Source of the DNA: a virus
Virus record (IMG/VR): IMGVR_UViG_3300042924_006566
Location: 1 to 64,000 of that record
Direction: 5' to 3' (one strand)
DNA: 64,000 bases
Part shown: piece after piece, positions 43,799 through 50,441 of the stretch
How the letters are laid out: each line of letters starts with the position of its first letter
Numbering within the stretch: the stretch's first letter is position 1
The notes under the pieces: generated by a model
What the model was told of the DNA's origin: nothing
The model's input: the letters and a program-made list of their open reading frames with translations, nothing else
Databases searched by the model: none
Translations under genes and position numbers: made by a program

Positions 43799-45099
43799 TG
43801 GACTATCAAATAGCAAGAAATATAAGAAACAGATCGCTTGCTGATGTTATAGCAGCTAATCTTGTTGCTGGCGAATCTTATTCTGGTGCATTTACAAAAG
43901 GAATTAGTCAAAAGTCTGTTGCGAGATTGACTAGAATAAAAGAAAAATTTGATCCTTTAAATATTGCAAAATTTTTAACTGGTGGATCAAATCTTGCGCC
44001 GGCGTTATTGGGTAGAATGTTAGGTAGAAGTCAAAGAGACATTCAGTATTTTGCTGGCACTGCAAGACCTATTGGTAGAAATACAACTGCCGACAGAATT
44101 GGCGCTTTGCCTAGAGGTGATGGTGGTTCTACTCTGGGAATATTGACTGATATTTTTAATTTCTTGAAGTCTAATCATGAAAATGAAAAAAATAGATATG
44201 AACTATTAAACAATCGCCGTGAGGAAGAAGACTTAGAAAAAGAAAAAAGACATAAAGAATTAATCAAAGCGATTACAGGAGTCGGTACAGGCACTATCAA
44301 TAAACAACCAAAAGAAAATGATGGTTCACTTTTCGGTTCAATTTTAGAAACGATCAGAAAAATGTTCGAATCGTTCAAAGGTTTAGTTCAAGTGATGATA
44401 GAAAAGTCTTTAGATTGGTTGATGGGTTTAAAACCATTTGTGAGTCTATTGGGTGGATTCGCAAAAAATATATTGTCTGCACTACCTTTAAAGGCGTTAG
44501 TTGGTACTGCAGCTGGTCCTGCAGCTTTTGCCGCAGCATTATTGGGATTCGTATCTTTTACGGGTGAAAAAAGAAAACAAATAGAAGCTGATCCTTTCAA
44601 TCCAAAGTTTGATAATGATGCATATGCACTACAACTGAGAGGACAAGCAAAGAGTGAAAAACAAGGTGGTGAACAACTTCGCAGACGTGCGGTAAGAGAT
44701 ATGTCGGCAAGTTATGTAAGAGAATTAATAGGTAGCAACCTCAACGACCAAGAACTTGTACAAGAAACCGGAAAAACTCGTAAAGAATTGCAAGAATGGT
44801 TAACTGCAAATCCAAAAGGTATGCTCAGACCTATTAATGTGCCGGCATTACCCACTACACCAGCAGAACCACCAATCATGCCAAGAATGGGACCGCAACA
44901 ACTTGAAAGTGTTGTCAAAGAAAATCAAACATTAAATCTTCCAAAGGCACCAGCGGCCGCTCCTGTTAATAATTTGACAAATGTTTCACAGACACAAAAG
45001 AACCAATCAATGATCATTTCGAAACTGGATAAAATATCTGTTCGAAATCCAGAAGAAACATTTCAAAGAATGATTTACTATTCAACAAGAGTAGTTTAA
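43798..45099 (+). CDS. Helical tail/hub structural protein
   Basis: A 433-residue protein translated from an ATG that overlaps the upstream stop (TAATG). A charged coiled coil (NEKNRYELLNNRREEEDLEKEKRHKELIKAITGVGTG, about residues 125-165) ends in LIKAITG, matching LIKALTG in the lysozyme protein. A hydrophobic helical stretch follows (SLLGGFAKNILSALPLKALVGTAAGPAAFAAALLGFV, about 215-252). The C-terminal NNLTNVSQTQKNQ repeats the NNINNVAQTSQ motif of the upstream gene. The two are diverged paralogues at their ends. A hydrophobic helix is common in tape-measure and hub proteins that enter the host membrane, but the assignment is tentative. Confidence 0.75.
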   Translation: MDYQIARNIRNRSLADVIAANLVAGESYSGAFTKGISQKSVARLTRIKEKFDPLNIAKFLTGGSNLAPALLGRMLGRSQRDIQYFAGTARPIGRNTTADRIGALPRGDGGSTLGILTDIFNFLKSNHENEKNRYELLNNRREEEDLEKEKRHKELIKAITGVGTGTINKQPKENDGSLFGSILETIRKMFESFKGLVQVMIEKSLDWLMGLKPFVSLLGGFAKNILSALPLKALVGTAAGPAAFAAALLGFVSFTGEKRKQIEADPFNPKFDNDAYALQLRGQAKSEKQGGEQLRRRAVRDMSASYVRELIGSNLNDQELVQETGKTRKELQEWLTANPKGMLRPINVPALPTTPAEPPIMPRMGPQQLESVVKENQTLNLPKAPAAAPVNNLTNVSQTQKNQSMIISKLDKISVRNPEETFQRMIYYSTRVV

Positions 45100-45109
45100 C
45101 CAATAAAAA

Positions 45110-45127
45110 ACCCCGCCGAAGCGGGGT
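45110..45127 (-). terminator. Factor-independent terminator of gp32
   Basis: The hairpin ACCCCGC-TTCG-GCGGGGT (minus-strand reading) has a stable UUCG tetraloop and is followed on the minus strand by TTTTTTATT. It ends leftward transcription from gp32 in the 51-nt convergent gap and also faces the end of the rightward structural operon. Confidence 0.92.
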
Positions 45128-45150
45128 CTAGGCACGGCCTTCACACGGCC

Positions 45151-46023
45151 TTATTCTTCTGCCAACTTACTAAAGTAAGCCATATCTTCATCAGATGAAT
45201 CTTCCCAAGGAGGTTCAACATCTTTCTTTGGAGCAGACTTCAGTTGTTCAACAGTAGTCTTAACTGGTGCAGTTTCACCATTCAGACCAAGAACTTTATC
45301 AAGACGAGTCTTTAGTTCATCATAAGACTTGAATTCCTTGTCAGCAACAAGATCCTTGAGAGTATGTTCTTGCTTCCAGATTTTTTCAAGTTCGTCATCA
45401 TCATTAGACAATGCGGAAGGCGATTCGAATTCAGACTTATCGTAATTCTGATAACCTTCTACCTTACGAATCTTCAGCTTGAAGTTTGCACCTTTCCAGA
45501 AATCAAAAGGATTAATTGCAGTTTCATCTTCGAAAGCAGGATTCATTGCTTCAGTAATCTTATCAAAGATTTTCTTACCGAACTTGAACAGTTTAACTTG
45601 CCCTTCGTTCTCGGGATGCTTAGGATCCGAAACAATATACACATTAGCAATGTAGTTTAGCTTACGCTTTTGTTTACGGACGATTTCCTTGTTGGCTTCA
45701 ATACCTGAGTTCCACAACTTGTTATTGTGTTCACACACAGGACATTGTTGGCTCTTGGTTGTCAGGCAGTTATCAATCAACCAGCCACCAGGACCCTGGA
45801 AACCATGAGAGAATACCTTGACCCAAGGTAGAGAATCATCACCATCGCCAGGTGATGCAGGAAGAAAACGAATGGTCGCCATACCGTTACCGGCTTTATC
45901 GACTTCGGGGCGCCAGAAATTATCTCGACTCTCTGTGCCCTCTGAGGAGTTAAGGGCTTCGATTGCTTTGGTCAGCTTATCGAGGTTGCCAGATTGGCGT
46001 TTGAGGTTTGCAAATGAGCTCAT
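45151..46023 (-). CDS. 32: Single-stranded DNA-binding protein gp32
   Basis: A 290-residue homologue of T4 gp32 (301 aa), which coats ssDNA in replication, recombination and repair. The basic N-terminal cooperativity region has the LAST-like FANLKRQSGNL. The OB core includes FWRPEVDKAGNGMATIRFLPASPGD and zinc ligands in CLTTKSQQCPVCEHNNKLW (about residues 86-104). The C-terminus is acidic (EPPWEDSSDEDMAYFSKLAEE) and recruits partner proteins. AAAGG precedes ATG 46023. A strong promoter with an embedded inverted repeat lies upstream and a strong terminator lies downstream, so it can be made as a single-gene message. Confidence 0.95.
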   Translation of the reverse strand: MSSFANLKRQSGNLDKLTKAIEALNSSEGTESRDNFWRPEVDKAGNGMATIRFLPASPGDGDDSLPWVKVFSHGFQGPGGWLIDNCLTTKSQQCPVCEHNNKLWNSGIEANKEIVRKQKRKLNYIANVYIVSDPKHPENEGQVKLFKFGKKIFDKITEAMNPAFEDETAINPFDFWKGANFKLKIRKVEGYQNYDKSEFESPSALSNDDDELEKIWKQEHTLKDLVADKEFKSYDELKTRLDKVLGLNGETAPVKTTVEQLKSAPKKDVEPPWEDSSDEDMAYFSKLAEE

Positions 46024-46037
46024 AAATTACCTTTCTT

Positions 46038-46058
46038 GTATAAACGGAGTATAAACGG
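46038..46058 (-). repeat. Two 10-nt direct repeats in gp32 leader
   Basis: CCGTTTATAC occurs twice on the minus strand (46058-46049 and 46047-46038), one base apart and with an 11-nt period. It lies in the 5' leader of gp32 just before its ribosome-binding site. T4 gp32 represses its own translation by binding an unstructured AU-rich leader, so these may serve a comparable purpose. Confidence 0.7.
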
Positions 46059-46087
46059 ATTATCCACATTATTCATAACGAAATCTT

Positions 46088-46116
46088 AGTATAACATAGG
46101 TTTTATCCTATGTCAA
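46088..46116 (-). promoter_or_regulatory. Sigma70-type promoter of gp32 with inverted repeat in spacer
   Basis: TTGACA (46116-46111), exactly 17 nt, TATACT (46093-46088). The spacer and box edges carry the perfect inverted repeat ACATAGG-ATAAAA-CCTATGT (46094-46113), which could bind a repressor or form a small hairpin. It drives gp32, with a leader of roughly 60 nt. Confidence 0.88.
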
Positions 46117-46134
46117 CAATTAAAACGGTATATT

Positions 46135-46332
46135 TTATCTAATTGAATGTAGTTCTTGCATCAAATCCTGCATCATTTTTTGAAATTGTTCCAGATCCAT
46201 TCTGGAACCATTGCATTGTAAGGATGCAGCAACACCTTTATACCGAGAAACCAGTTCTCCGGCTGAAGGGTGGTCTTTACCAATTTTTGATGCGACTACT
46301 GCTTCGATTGCTGCGTCAATAGGATTAAGCAT
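46135..46332 (-). CDS. Small conserved protein, unknown
   Basis: A 65-residue helical protein (MLNPIDAAIEAVVASKIGKDHPSAGELVSRYKGVAASLQCNGSRMDLEQFQKMMQDLMQELHSIR). The start is set by ATG 46332. A CATAAATA late box lies 31 nt upstream, so it may be expressed late although it sits beside gp32. No recognised motif. Confidence 0.65.
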   Translation of the reverse strand: MLNPIDAAIEAVVASKIGKDHPSAGELVSRYKGVAASLQCNGSRMDLEQFQKMMQDLMQELHSIR

Positions 46333-46362
46333 TTTTAGTCTAAAATAAAAGTTCTAATACCT

Positions 46363-46370
46363 TATTTATG
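46363..46370 (-). promoter_or_regulatory. T4-like late promoter box (CATAAATA)
   Basis: CATAAATA on the minus strand, 31 nt before ATG 46332, differs from the T4 late consensus only at the first base and has the spacing of the other late boxes in the window. Confidence 0.6.
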
Positions 46371-46375
46371 CACAT

Positions 46376-46867
46376 TCAAATGTACATTTTGAGTTGTGTT
46401 ATAGTGGTTTCTGCATCTTTGTGCCAAATTGCAATTCCACCAGCATTTCGCCAATCATCTATAATACTTTCAGTATCATCAATAATTAATGCGTCAGGTT
46501 TCGCAAAATTCTTTTTCAGTTTCTTACCTGGAACAAAATTAGGTTTAAATGTAATACCATGAGTTTGCAGCCAAACCATTTTTTGTTTTGAAATTTCATC
46601 ATGTCTATCCTCACGAGCCGTAGAAGATAAAATTTGAGTAGGTACAGGTGCCTTTCGGAGAAACTCTAAAAGTTTAGATGCATCAGGCATCAAATCCAGT
46701 GTCTGAAAGTTTTTCTCATGTATGAACATATCAAATTGTCGATTGAACTTGCCAGATTTATCTGCTCTTTCCGGTTTCATACCAAACAATTCTTCATACC
46801 GCTTAATAAAATTTGCGATAACACCGTCCATGTCCAAATAAATGACTGAAATTTTAGGTTTGTTCAT
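46376..46867 (-). CDS. HAD-superfamily phosphatase, 5'-deoxynucleotidase-like
   Basis: A 163-residue HAD hydrolase. Motif I is YLDMDGVIANFIKRYEELFG (catalytic Asp about residue 11, Asp13 second), motif II is ILSSTAR (about 80), a Lys follows near 95-116, and motif IV is LIIDDTESIIDDW (about 130). The small size and DMDGVIANF are typical of 5'(3')-deoxyribonucleotidase/NT5C-like phage enzymes. It would dephosphorylate nucleotides or possibly a nucleic-acid end. It overlaps gp59 by 14 nt in a gp33-gp59-HAD operon. Confidence 0.82.
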   Translation of the reverse strand: MNKPKISVIYLDMDGVIANFIKRYEELFGMKPERADKSGKFNRQFDMFIHEKNFQTLDLMPDASKLLEFLRKAPVPTQILSSTAREDRHDEISKQKMVWLQTHGITFKPNFVPGKKLKKNFAKPDALIIDDTESIIDDWRNAGGIAIWHKDAETTITQLKMYI

Positions 46868-47465
46868 GTTCTTTAATACTTTCCAGTAGAATATTTTTGA
46901 ATTTCTTTTTGTCGTAGATTAAAAATGGTGAATACTTTACGATACGCTTTCTATAATCTGGCCAAACAATTGTATCTTGTATTTTCTTTTCCCACATAGG
47001 AAAAAAATTCATTATGTCGTTCAGTATAACTAAAGTTTCGATAGTTATGTCATTTTCAAGTGTTCGAACAAGTAGTTTAGGATACTGGCCATTTTTAACA
47101 ATCAGTAGTTCATTAGGATCAGATACTGAGTCCATTAATTGAATTATGTTCTGTTCAAATTGATATGTCAACCCCTGAATTCTTTTTTGCCATTTTTTGT
47201 ATGTTTCTTCACCTTCAGGTCCAGTTATTTCACCAACCCAAGAAACATTTCTATCGATAAAATTTGCAACAAAAAAATCTTTCAAATCATCATGCGAATA
47301 TTTTCTAGATAGTTTGTAAAATGAATATTTAGCTTTGTTGTGCATGAATGAATCTTTAGATACATTGGTTTTTCCATTGTACTTAAAGTAATCATAATCA
47401 GAAGTAAAATGCAGTTTTAAGGCCTGATACAAAGTATAGGCTGCAAATCCTGTAGTATCTTGCAT
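46854..47465 (-). CDS. 59: Helicase loader gp59
   Basis: A 203-residue homologue of T4 gp59 (217 aa), which loads the gp41 helicase onto gp32-coated forks. The N-terminus GFAAYTLYQALKLHFTSDYDYFKYNGKTNVSKDSFMHNKAKYSFYKLSRKY is highly characteristic. The C-terminal helical domain ends SPFLIYDKKKFKNILLESIKEHE. It lies between gp33 and gp32 as in T4 and overlaps its upstream neighbour by one base. Confidence 0.9.
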   Translation of the reverse strand: MQDTTGFAAYTLYQALKLHFTSDYDYFKYNGKTNVSKDSFMHNKAKYSFYKLSRKYSHDDLKDFFVANFIDRNVSWVGEITGPEGEETYKKWQKRIQGLTYQFEQNIIQLMDSVSDPNELLIVKNGQYPKLLVRTLENDITIETLVILNDIMNFFPMWEKKIQDTIVWPDYRKRIVKYSPFLIYDKKKFKNILLESIKEHEQT

Positions 47466-47686
47466 CAGAAAGGAAGTTTAGATTTGCTCTTCAGTAAATT
47501 GAGTTCTTCCGCTTCCTCGCGAATCCTAGCTTTCAATGCAGAAGAAATGAGTGTGGCACAAAGTTCCAGCTCCATACCAGTTTGTTCACAGTGATGCAAA
47601 ATAGCATCCATGTGAGGCATATTTTTTGTTTGTGCAAGTGTTTCAATCAATTGACTGAATTCGCTGATTTCATTTTTGGTGGGCAT
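47465..47686 (-). CDS. 33: Late transcription coactivator gp33
   Basis: A 73-residue protein at the conserved 33-59-32 position. MPTKNEISEFSQLIETLAQTKNMPHMDAILHHCEQTGMELELCATLISSALKARIREEAEELNLL is the short gp33 seen in environmental T4-like phages (T4 gp33 is 112 aa). gp33 bridges RNA polymerase and the sliding clamp so that the gp55 sigma factor can fire late promoters. Its presence agrees with the NNTAAATA boxes upstream of late genes in this window. One-base overlaps on both sides show tight coupling. Confidence 0.85.
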   Translation of the reverse strand: MPTKNEISEFSQLIETLAQTKNMPHMDAILHHCEQTGMELELCATLISSALKARIREEAEELNLLKSKSKLPF

Positions 47687-48177
47687 TAGTGTCTCGCATA
47701 AAATAAATGATTACCTATTTGTACAACATATTTCAAATTCCATTCCGGATTTACCGTTGTGTTGTGAAAATACATTGCTTTTGTTCTGTAGAGTGTATCA
47801 TGTACTTTATGTTCTGTCAAGGCTTTCCTGGCAATTAATAGGCTGTCTTCCCATGCTCGACTGTTTACAATTTTCTTAACGCCCTCACCTACCCAACTAA
47901 ACTGGTGAATACCATTAATTTTTTGATAGACAACATCACAAACGGTGTTTGGAAAATTAGGGTGTCTAGTGCGATTCATTGTAACTTGTGCGACAGCCAG
48001 TTTTCCTTCAAAAGATTCCATAGCAGCTTCAAAATAGATATTTCGAGCCAGACACATCAATTGATTTTGAAATTCTTTAGACACTTTTGATGAAATATCA
48101 GATAGACTTGCGTGTGTGAAACCATGAGAGAAAATCATGGTAAACACGATCATTGCGTGTATTAATTTTTTAATCAT
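47686..48177 (-). CDS. SleB-type cell-wall hydrolase with signal peptide
   Basis: A 163-residue protein. Residues 1-23 (MIKKLIHAMIVFTMIFSHGFTHA) form a Sec signal peptide. The rest is a Hydrolase_2/SleB-like domain: CLARNIYFEAAMESFEGKLAVAQVTMNRTRHPNFPNTVCDVVYQ, with the conserved catalytic Glu in YFEA. QFSWVGEG and the C-terminal AMYFHNTTVNPEW follow. It should cut peptidoglycan in the periplasm as an endolysin or a wall-loosening enzyme. No holin gene is evident next to it, so export through Sec may suffice. It is the first gene of the gp33-gp59 unit. Confidence 0.85.
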   Translation of the reverse strand: MIKKLIHAMIVFTMIFSHGFTHASLSDISSKVSKEFQNQLMCLARNIYFEAAMESFEGKLAVAQVTMNRTRHPNFPNTVCDVVYQKINGIHQFSWVGEGVKKIVNSRAWEDSLLIARKALTEHKVHDTLYRTKAMYFHNTTVNPEWNLKYVVQIGNHLFYARH

Positions 48178-48214
48178 ATTTTTTGTGGGTATAATTACCC
48201 GTAGTTGAACAAGA

Positions 48215-48418
48215 TTAGAAGGGTTTTTCTTCTTGTGCCAATTGAAGTAGATGAGCTAAATTTTCTCTCGCTTCGGTTTCTTCTTCAAAAGCTTTGATTA
48301 GCATATAATAACCGTTTGAACCTTCCGGTGCTTCTCTCAGTTTGTATACGCCCCATCCAAGTTTTGTGCATTCTGCATCTGTGTGTGTAATACCAACCCT
48401 GTAAGCAGGTGAAGTCAT
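48215..48418 (-). CDS. Small protein downstream of tmRNA, unknown
   Basis: A 67-residue soluble protein (MTSPAYRVGITHTDAECTKLGWGVYKLREAPEGSNGYYMLIKAFEEETEARENLAHLLQLAQEEKPF). CGGAGAAAAA upstream of ATG 48418 is a good ribosome-binding site. It lies immediately after the tmRNA terminal hairpin. No motif recognised. Confidence 0.65.
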   Translation of the reverse strand: MTSPAYRVGITHTDAECTKLGWGVYKLREAPEGSNGYYMLIKAFEEETEARENLAHLLQLAQEEKPF

Positions 48419-48444
48419 ATTTTTTCTCCGTTAGGTTGAAAATG

Positions 48445-48473
48445 GGTGGGTATTCTGTTACGAGGAACCCACC
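48445..48473 (-). terminator. Hairpin at 3' end of tmRNA coding piece
   Basis: GGTGGGT (48473-48467) pairs with ACCCACC (48451-48445) on the minus strand across a 15-nt loop, and is followed by CATTTTCAACC. It may be the last tmRNA helix or a terminator. The T-run is only four long. Confidence 0.55.
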
Positions 48474-48492
48474 GAACCCTAGGCGCCTTTAA

Positions 48493-48525
48493 TTAGGCAG
48501 CCAATGCGAACTTTTCGTCGTTTGC
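48493..48525 (-). other. tmRNA proteolysis-tag reading frame ANDEKFALAA
   Basis: From the resume codon GCA at 48525 the minus strand reads Ala-Asn-Asp-Glu-Lys-Phe-Ala-Leu-Ala-Ala-stop. This matches the canonical proteobacterial tag (E. coli AANDENYALAA) in length, AND(E) start and the ALAA degron recognised by ClpXP. Confidence 0.95.
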
Positions 48526-48614
48526 ATTTACTTGATTTGCTTGATTTACGGTCATCGCCTACCGTGCTGTCCACTCTGTTACTCTTTGCCCTGTCGATAC
48601 CATGACTGGCCCAT

Positions 48615-48684
48615 CATAAGTTGATTCCGTCCTGCAATACGATTCTTTTTACAAGAAGTGGCACGGTCTGCAAATCAACTTATG
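48615..48684 (-). repeat. 12-bp inverted repeat bracketing the permutation point
   Basis: CATAAGTTGATT (48684-48673) and AATCAACTTATG (48626-48615) on the minus strand are perfectly complementary. They extend the tmRNA acceptor stem across the intervening segment, as in other permuted pre-tmRNAs, placing both cleavage sites next to each other for RNase P and 3' processing. Confidence 0.9.
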
Positions 48685-48750
48685 GTGGACCAGGTGGGAG
48701 TCGAACCCACGTCCAGAACACTTTTCTCTTTGTTTCATACAGCAATATTC

Positions 48751-48942
48751 TTACCAATGATGAATCACATTTGCGATAATAAAGAAACATGTAATCACAT
48801 GAATTATTACCCAAAATGTTTTTAAGAACAACGATATTCTTGCTTCTCTCAGAGAGAGAATAGGAATATCTGGTCTATCGTCATCAGTACTGCCCATCAG
48901 ATGACCAGTTGCTCTTGCCCAAATTTTTTCTAAACTGTTCAT
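48751..48942 (-). CDS. Small membrane protein upstream of tmRNA
   Basis: A 63-residue protein starting MNSLEKIWARATGHLMGSTDDDRPDIPILSLREARISL, with one membrane segment at the C-terminus (FLKTFWVIIHVITCFFIIANVIHHW). An ATG five codons earlier lies on the -10 box of the promoter, so ATG 48942 is used. The expected transcription start falls at or next to this ATG, implying a leaderless message. No ribosome-binding site is seen. Function unknown. Confidence 0.6.
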   Translation of the reverse strand: MNSLEKIWARATGHLMGSTDDDRPDIPILSLREARISLFLKTFWVIIHVITCFFIIANVIHHW

Positions 48943-48948
48943 ACACAC

Positions 48949-48977
48949 ATTATACATTACAAATTAATTTTTGTCAA
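48949..48977 (-). promoter_or_regulatory. Sigma70-type promoter before membrane gene and tmRNA
   Basis: TTGACA (48977-48972), 17 nt, TATAAT (48954-48949): a perfect consensus on the minus strand. It precedes the 63-aa membrane protein and, with no terminator in between, can transcribe the permuted tmRNA from the start of infection. Confidence 0.88.
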
Positions 48978-48992
48978 TACTAATTTTGGTAA

Positions 48993-49589
48993 TTAAACTG
49001 AAACTTCTGCTGATAACTCAACATTTGTTGAGGTACTTACTATAGTTCCAGAAGAATTTCTAATTTCAATCGTATATAGAGCAGCATAAAGTCCGTTTCC
49101 AGTAGTAGTTCTTTCTACAGTAATTGCTGGATTTGAGTTTAGTGCTAAGAAACCAGTCGATGCTGTGGATGTTCCATTAAAACCGTAAGTAGTAGTTCTT
49201 GTAAATCGTATAGAATAACTTGAACCTATGCCAGAAGTGGTCGGCGTAAACCAATTTCCCGAATAAGTTTGGCCGGACAAAAGAGCTACGCCGTTCCATG
49301 TTCCATTTGAATAAAATACCAACTGAATTCTTGGTGGATTAGCTGGGAATCCACCTGTCCACAAATCACCATAAGCTGAACCAGAGTAAGGCTCTCCTGT
49401 TGTACCGCCAGCAGGATTTTTGCTTTTACCATAAAAAGCACTCATAGCCAAATCAGTTGACGCAAAGGTTCCACTACCGCCAGCATCCGTATACCAAGTG
49501 ACACCACGGTATGCACCCAAATTGGTACCAAGACCAAATTCGGCGTTTATTTCTGATATGGATAGTGCGCCTGATGATTTAATTGTCAT
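48993..49589 (-). CDS. Virion protein with SxSEINAEFG N-terminus
   Basis: A 198-residue beta-rich protein. The N-terminus SSGALSISEINAEFGLGTNLGAYRGVTWYTDAGGSGTFASTDLAMSAFYGKSK is a recurring phage structural motif (SxSxIxxEFG...AYRG...MSxFYGK), usually found in fibre or baseplate-associated proteins. A Gly/Ser/Thr beta-sandwich follows. It lies away from the other structural genes, within the accessory region, and has its own late box 28 nt upstream. Possible minor fibre or capsid decoration. Confidence 0.72.
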   Translation of the reverse strand: MTIKSSGALSISEINAEFGLGTNLGAYRGVTWYTDAGGSGTFASTDLAMSAFYGKSKNPAGGTTGEPYSGSAYGDLWTGGFPANPPRIQLVFYSNGTWNGVALLSGQTYSGNWFTPTTSGIGSSYSIRFTRTTTYGFNGTSTASTGFLALNSNPAITVERTTTGNGLYAALYTIEIRNSSGTIVSTSTNVELSAEVSV

Positions 49590-49616
49590 ATGTTTAAAAA
49601 GTTATCGATTGCAAAA

Positions 49617-49624
49617 TATTTAGT
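49617..49624 (-). promoter_or_regulatory. T4-like late promoter box (ACTAAATA)
   Basis: ACTAAATA on the minus strand, 28 nt before ATG 49589. CTAAATA is the form commonly seen in environmental T4-like phages. It lets a structural gene stranded in the early region be expressed late. Confidence 0.6.
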
Positions 49625-50441
49625 TTTTTTGTTGACTTTTCAGATGTTGTAGATACTTAGCAACATCTATTACTTTCCTATTTATGTAAGGACTCAAATT
49701 CTGTCTTGCAATTGGACTGTTTTTTAAGTTATTGAAATAATGATGAAAATTTTCATTGACTGACTTATCACGATGATTTATAAAGGTTTTATATTTTTTC
49801 GACCTCTCTTTAATCATCAAACCTAGAAGTTGTTGTTCGACTATACAATTAACAAATAAATTTTTAGGAAGTTCAAATTTATATGTACTGTTTCTTTTGA
49901 CCATTTCTATTGCAAGATTACAATACTCTTGATTCAGATTCATATCTCGAAAATATAGAAATCCCAAATTTGGATATAAAACTTTGGTCAAGTCATAACG
50001 ATAAAAAATTTCCGGTAAAAATATTTCATAGTCTGTGTGTTGCAAATAAACTTGACCATTTGGATATTCTTCCAGATGTTGAAAGCTTAAATCCGCATCA
50101 AAATATGATTCATCAATTTTTTTGTGTACTATGAAGTCAAAATCAAAATGAAAATAACTTTCCTTTTGCTGTTGATATGTCAACAACTTCGTATACATCC
50201 AGAATTTTAAATCAACATTATCTTTTTGATAAATGTTGTCATATGCAACAACAACATCACAATTCAATTCAAGATGATCAATTACATCTTTTGTGAGTGT
50301 ATCCGTGTATATTTTTGGTTTACTAAAAAATTCATTAATACTCAGTATACTGGCTCGCATTGAAGCCACCATCAACTGTGTATCTTTCCAATATGTTTTT
50401 TGAAACCATGGGTCAAAAGACCATGTTGCAACGGGTTTCAT
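49620..50441 (-). CDS. Putative GT-A glycosyltransferase-like protein
   Basis: A 273-residue protein (MKPVATWSFDPWFQKTYWKDTQLMVASMRASILSINEFFSKPKIYTDTLTKDVIDHL...). A stretch resembling the nucleotide-sugar-binding DxD of GT-A enzymes occurs as YFHFDFDFIVHKKID (about residue 97), followed by LGFLYFRDMNL and a QQLLG segment. This pattern fits DUF6734-like glycosyltransferases. It overlaps the upstream nuclease gene by four bases. The assignment is based on motif shape, and the substrate is unknown. Confidence 0.55.
   Translation of the reverse strand: MKPVATWSFDPWFQKTYWKDTQLMVASMRASILSINEFFSKPKIYTDTLTKDVIDHLELNCDVVVAYDNIYQKDNVDLKFWMYTKLLTYQQQKESYFHFDFDFIVHKKIDESYFDADLSFQHLEEYPNGQVYLQHTDYEIFLPEIFYRYDLTKVLYPNLGFLYFRDMNLNQEYCNLAIEMVKRNSTYKFELPKNLFVNCIVEQQLLGLMIKERSKKYKTFINHRDKSVNENFHHYFNNLKNSPIARQNLSPYINRKVIDVAKYLQHLKSQQKN

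Larger units (their letters stand above)
48445..48740 (-). ncRNA. ssrA: Circularly permuted (two-piece) tmRNA precursor
   Basis: In minus-strand order the acceptor piece comes first: a T-arm GTGGG-TTCGACT-CCCAC (48710-48694), the acceptor strand CTGGTCC, discriminator A and an encoded CCA (48693-48683). A 70-nt intervening segment (48682-48613) follows. The coding piece then begins GGGCCAG TCATGGTATCGACAGGG (48612 down), whose first seven bases pair fully with CTGGTCC (one G-U). A tag reading frame, ANDEKFALAA, follows at 48525-48493. The precursor is brought together by a 12-bp perfect stem (48673-48684 with 48615-48626) flanking the acceptor ends. This order, 3' half before 5' half, defines a permuted tmRNA gene. 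Only the outer ends are approximate. tmRNA with SmpB rescues stalled ribosomes and tags the peptide for degradation. Confidence 0.93.

Noticed and set aside
48683-48714. T-arm and CCA at 48683-48714 as a stand-alone tRNA
   Set aside because: There is no anticodon arm or 5' half upstream. The matching 5' acceptor strand lies downstream beside the tag frame, which identifies a permuted tmRNA instead.
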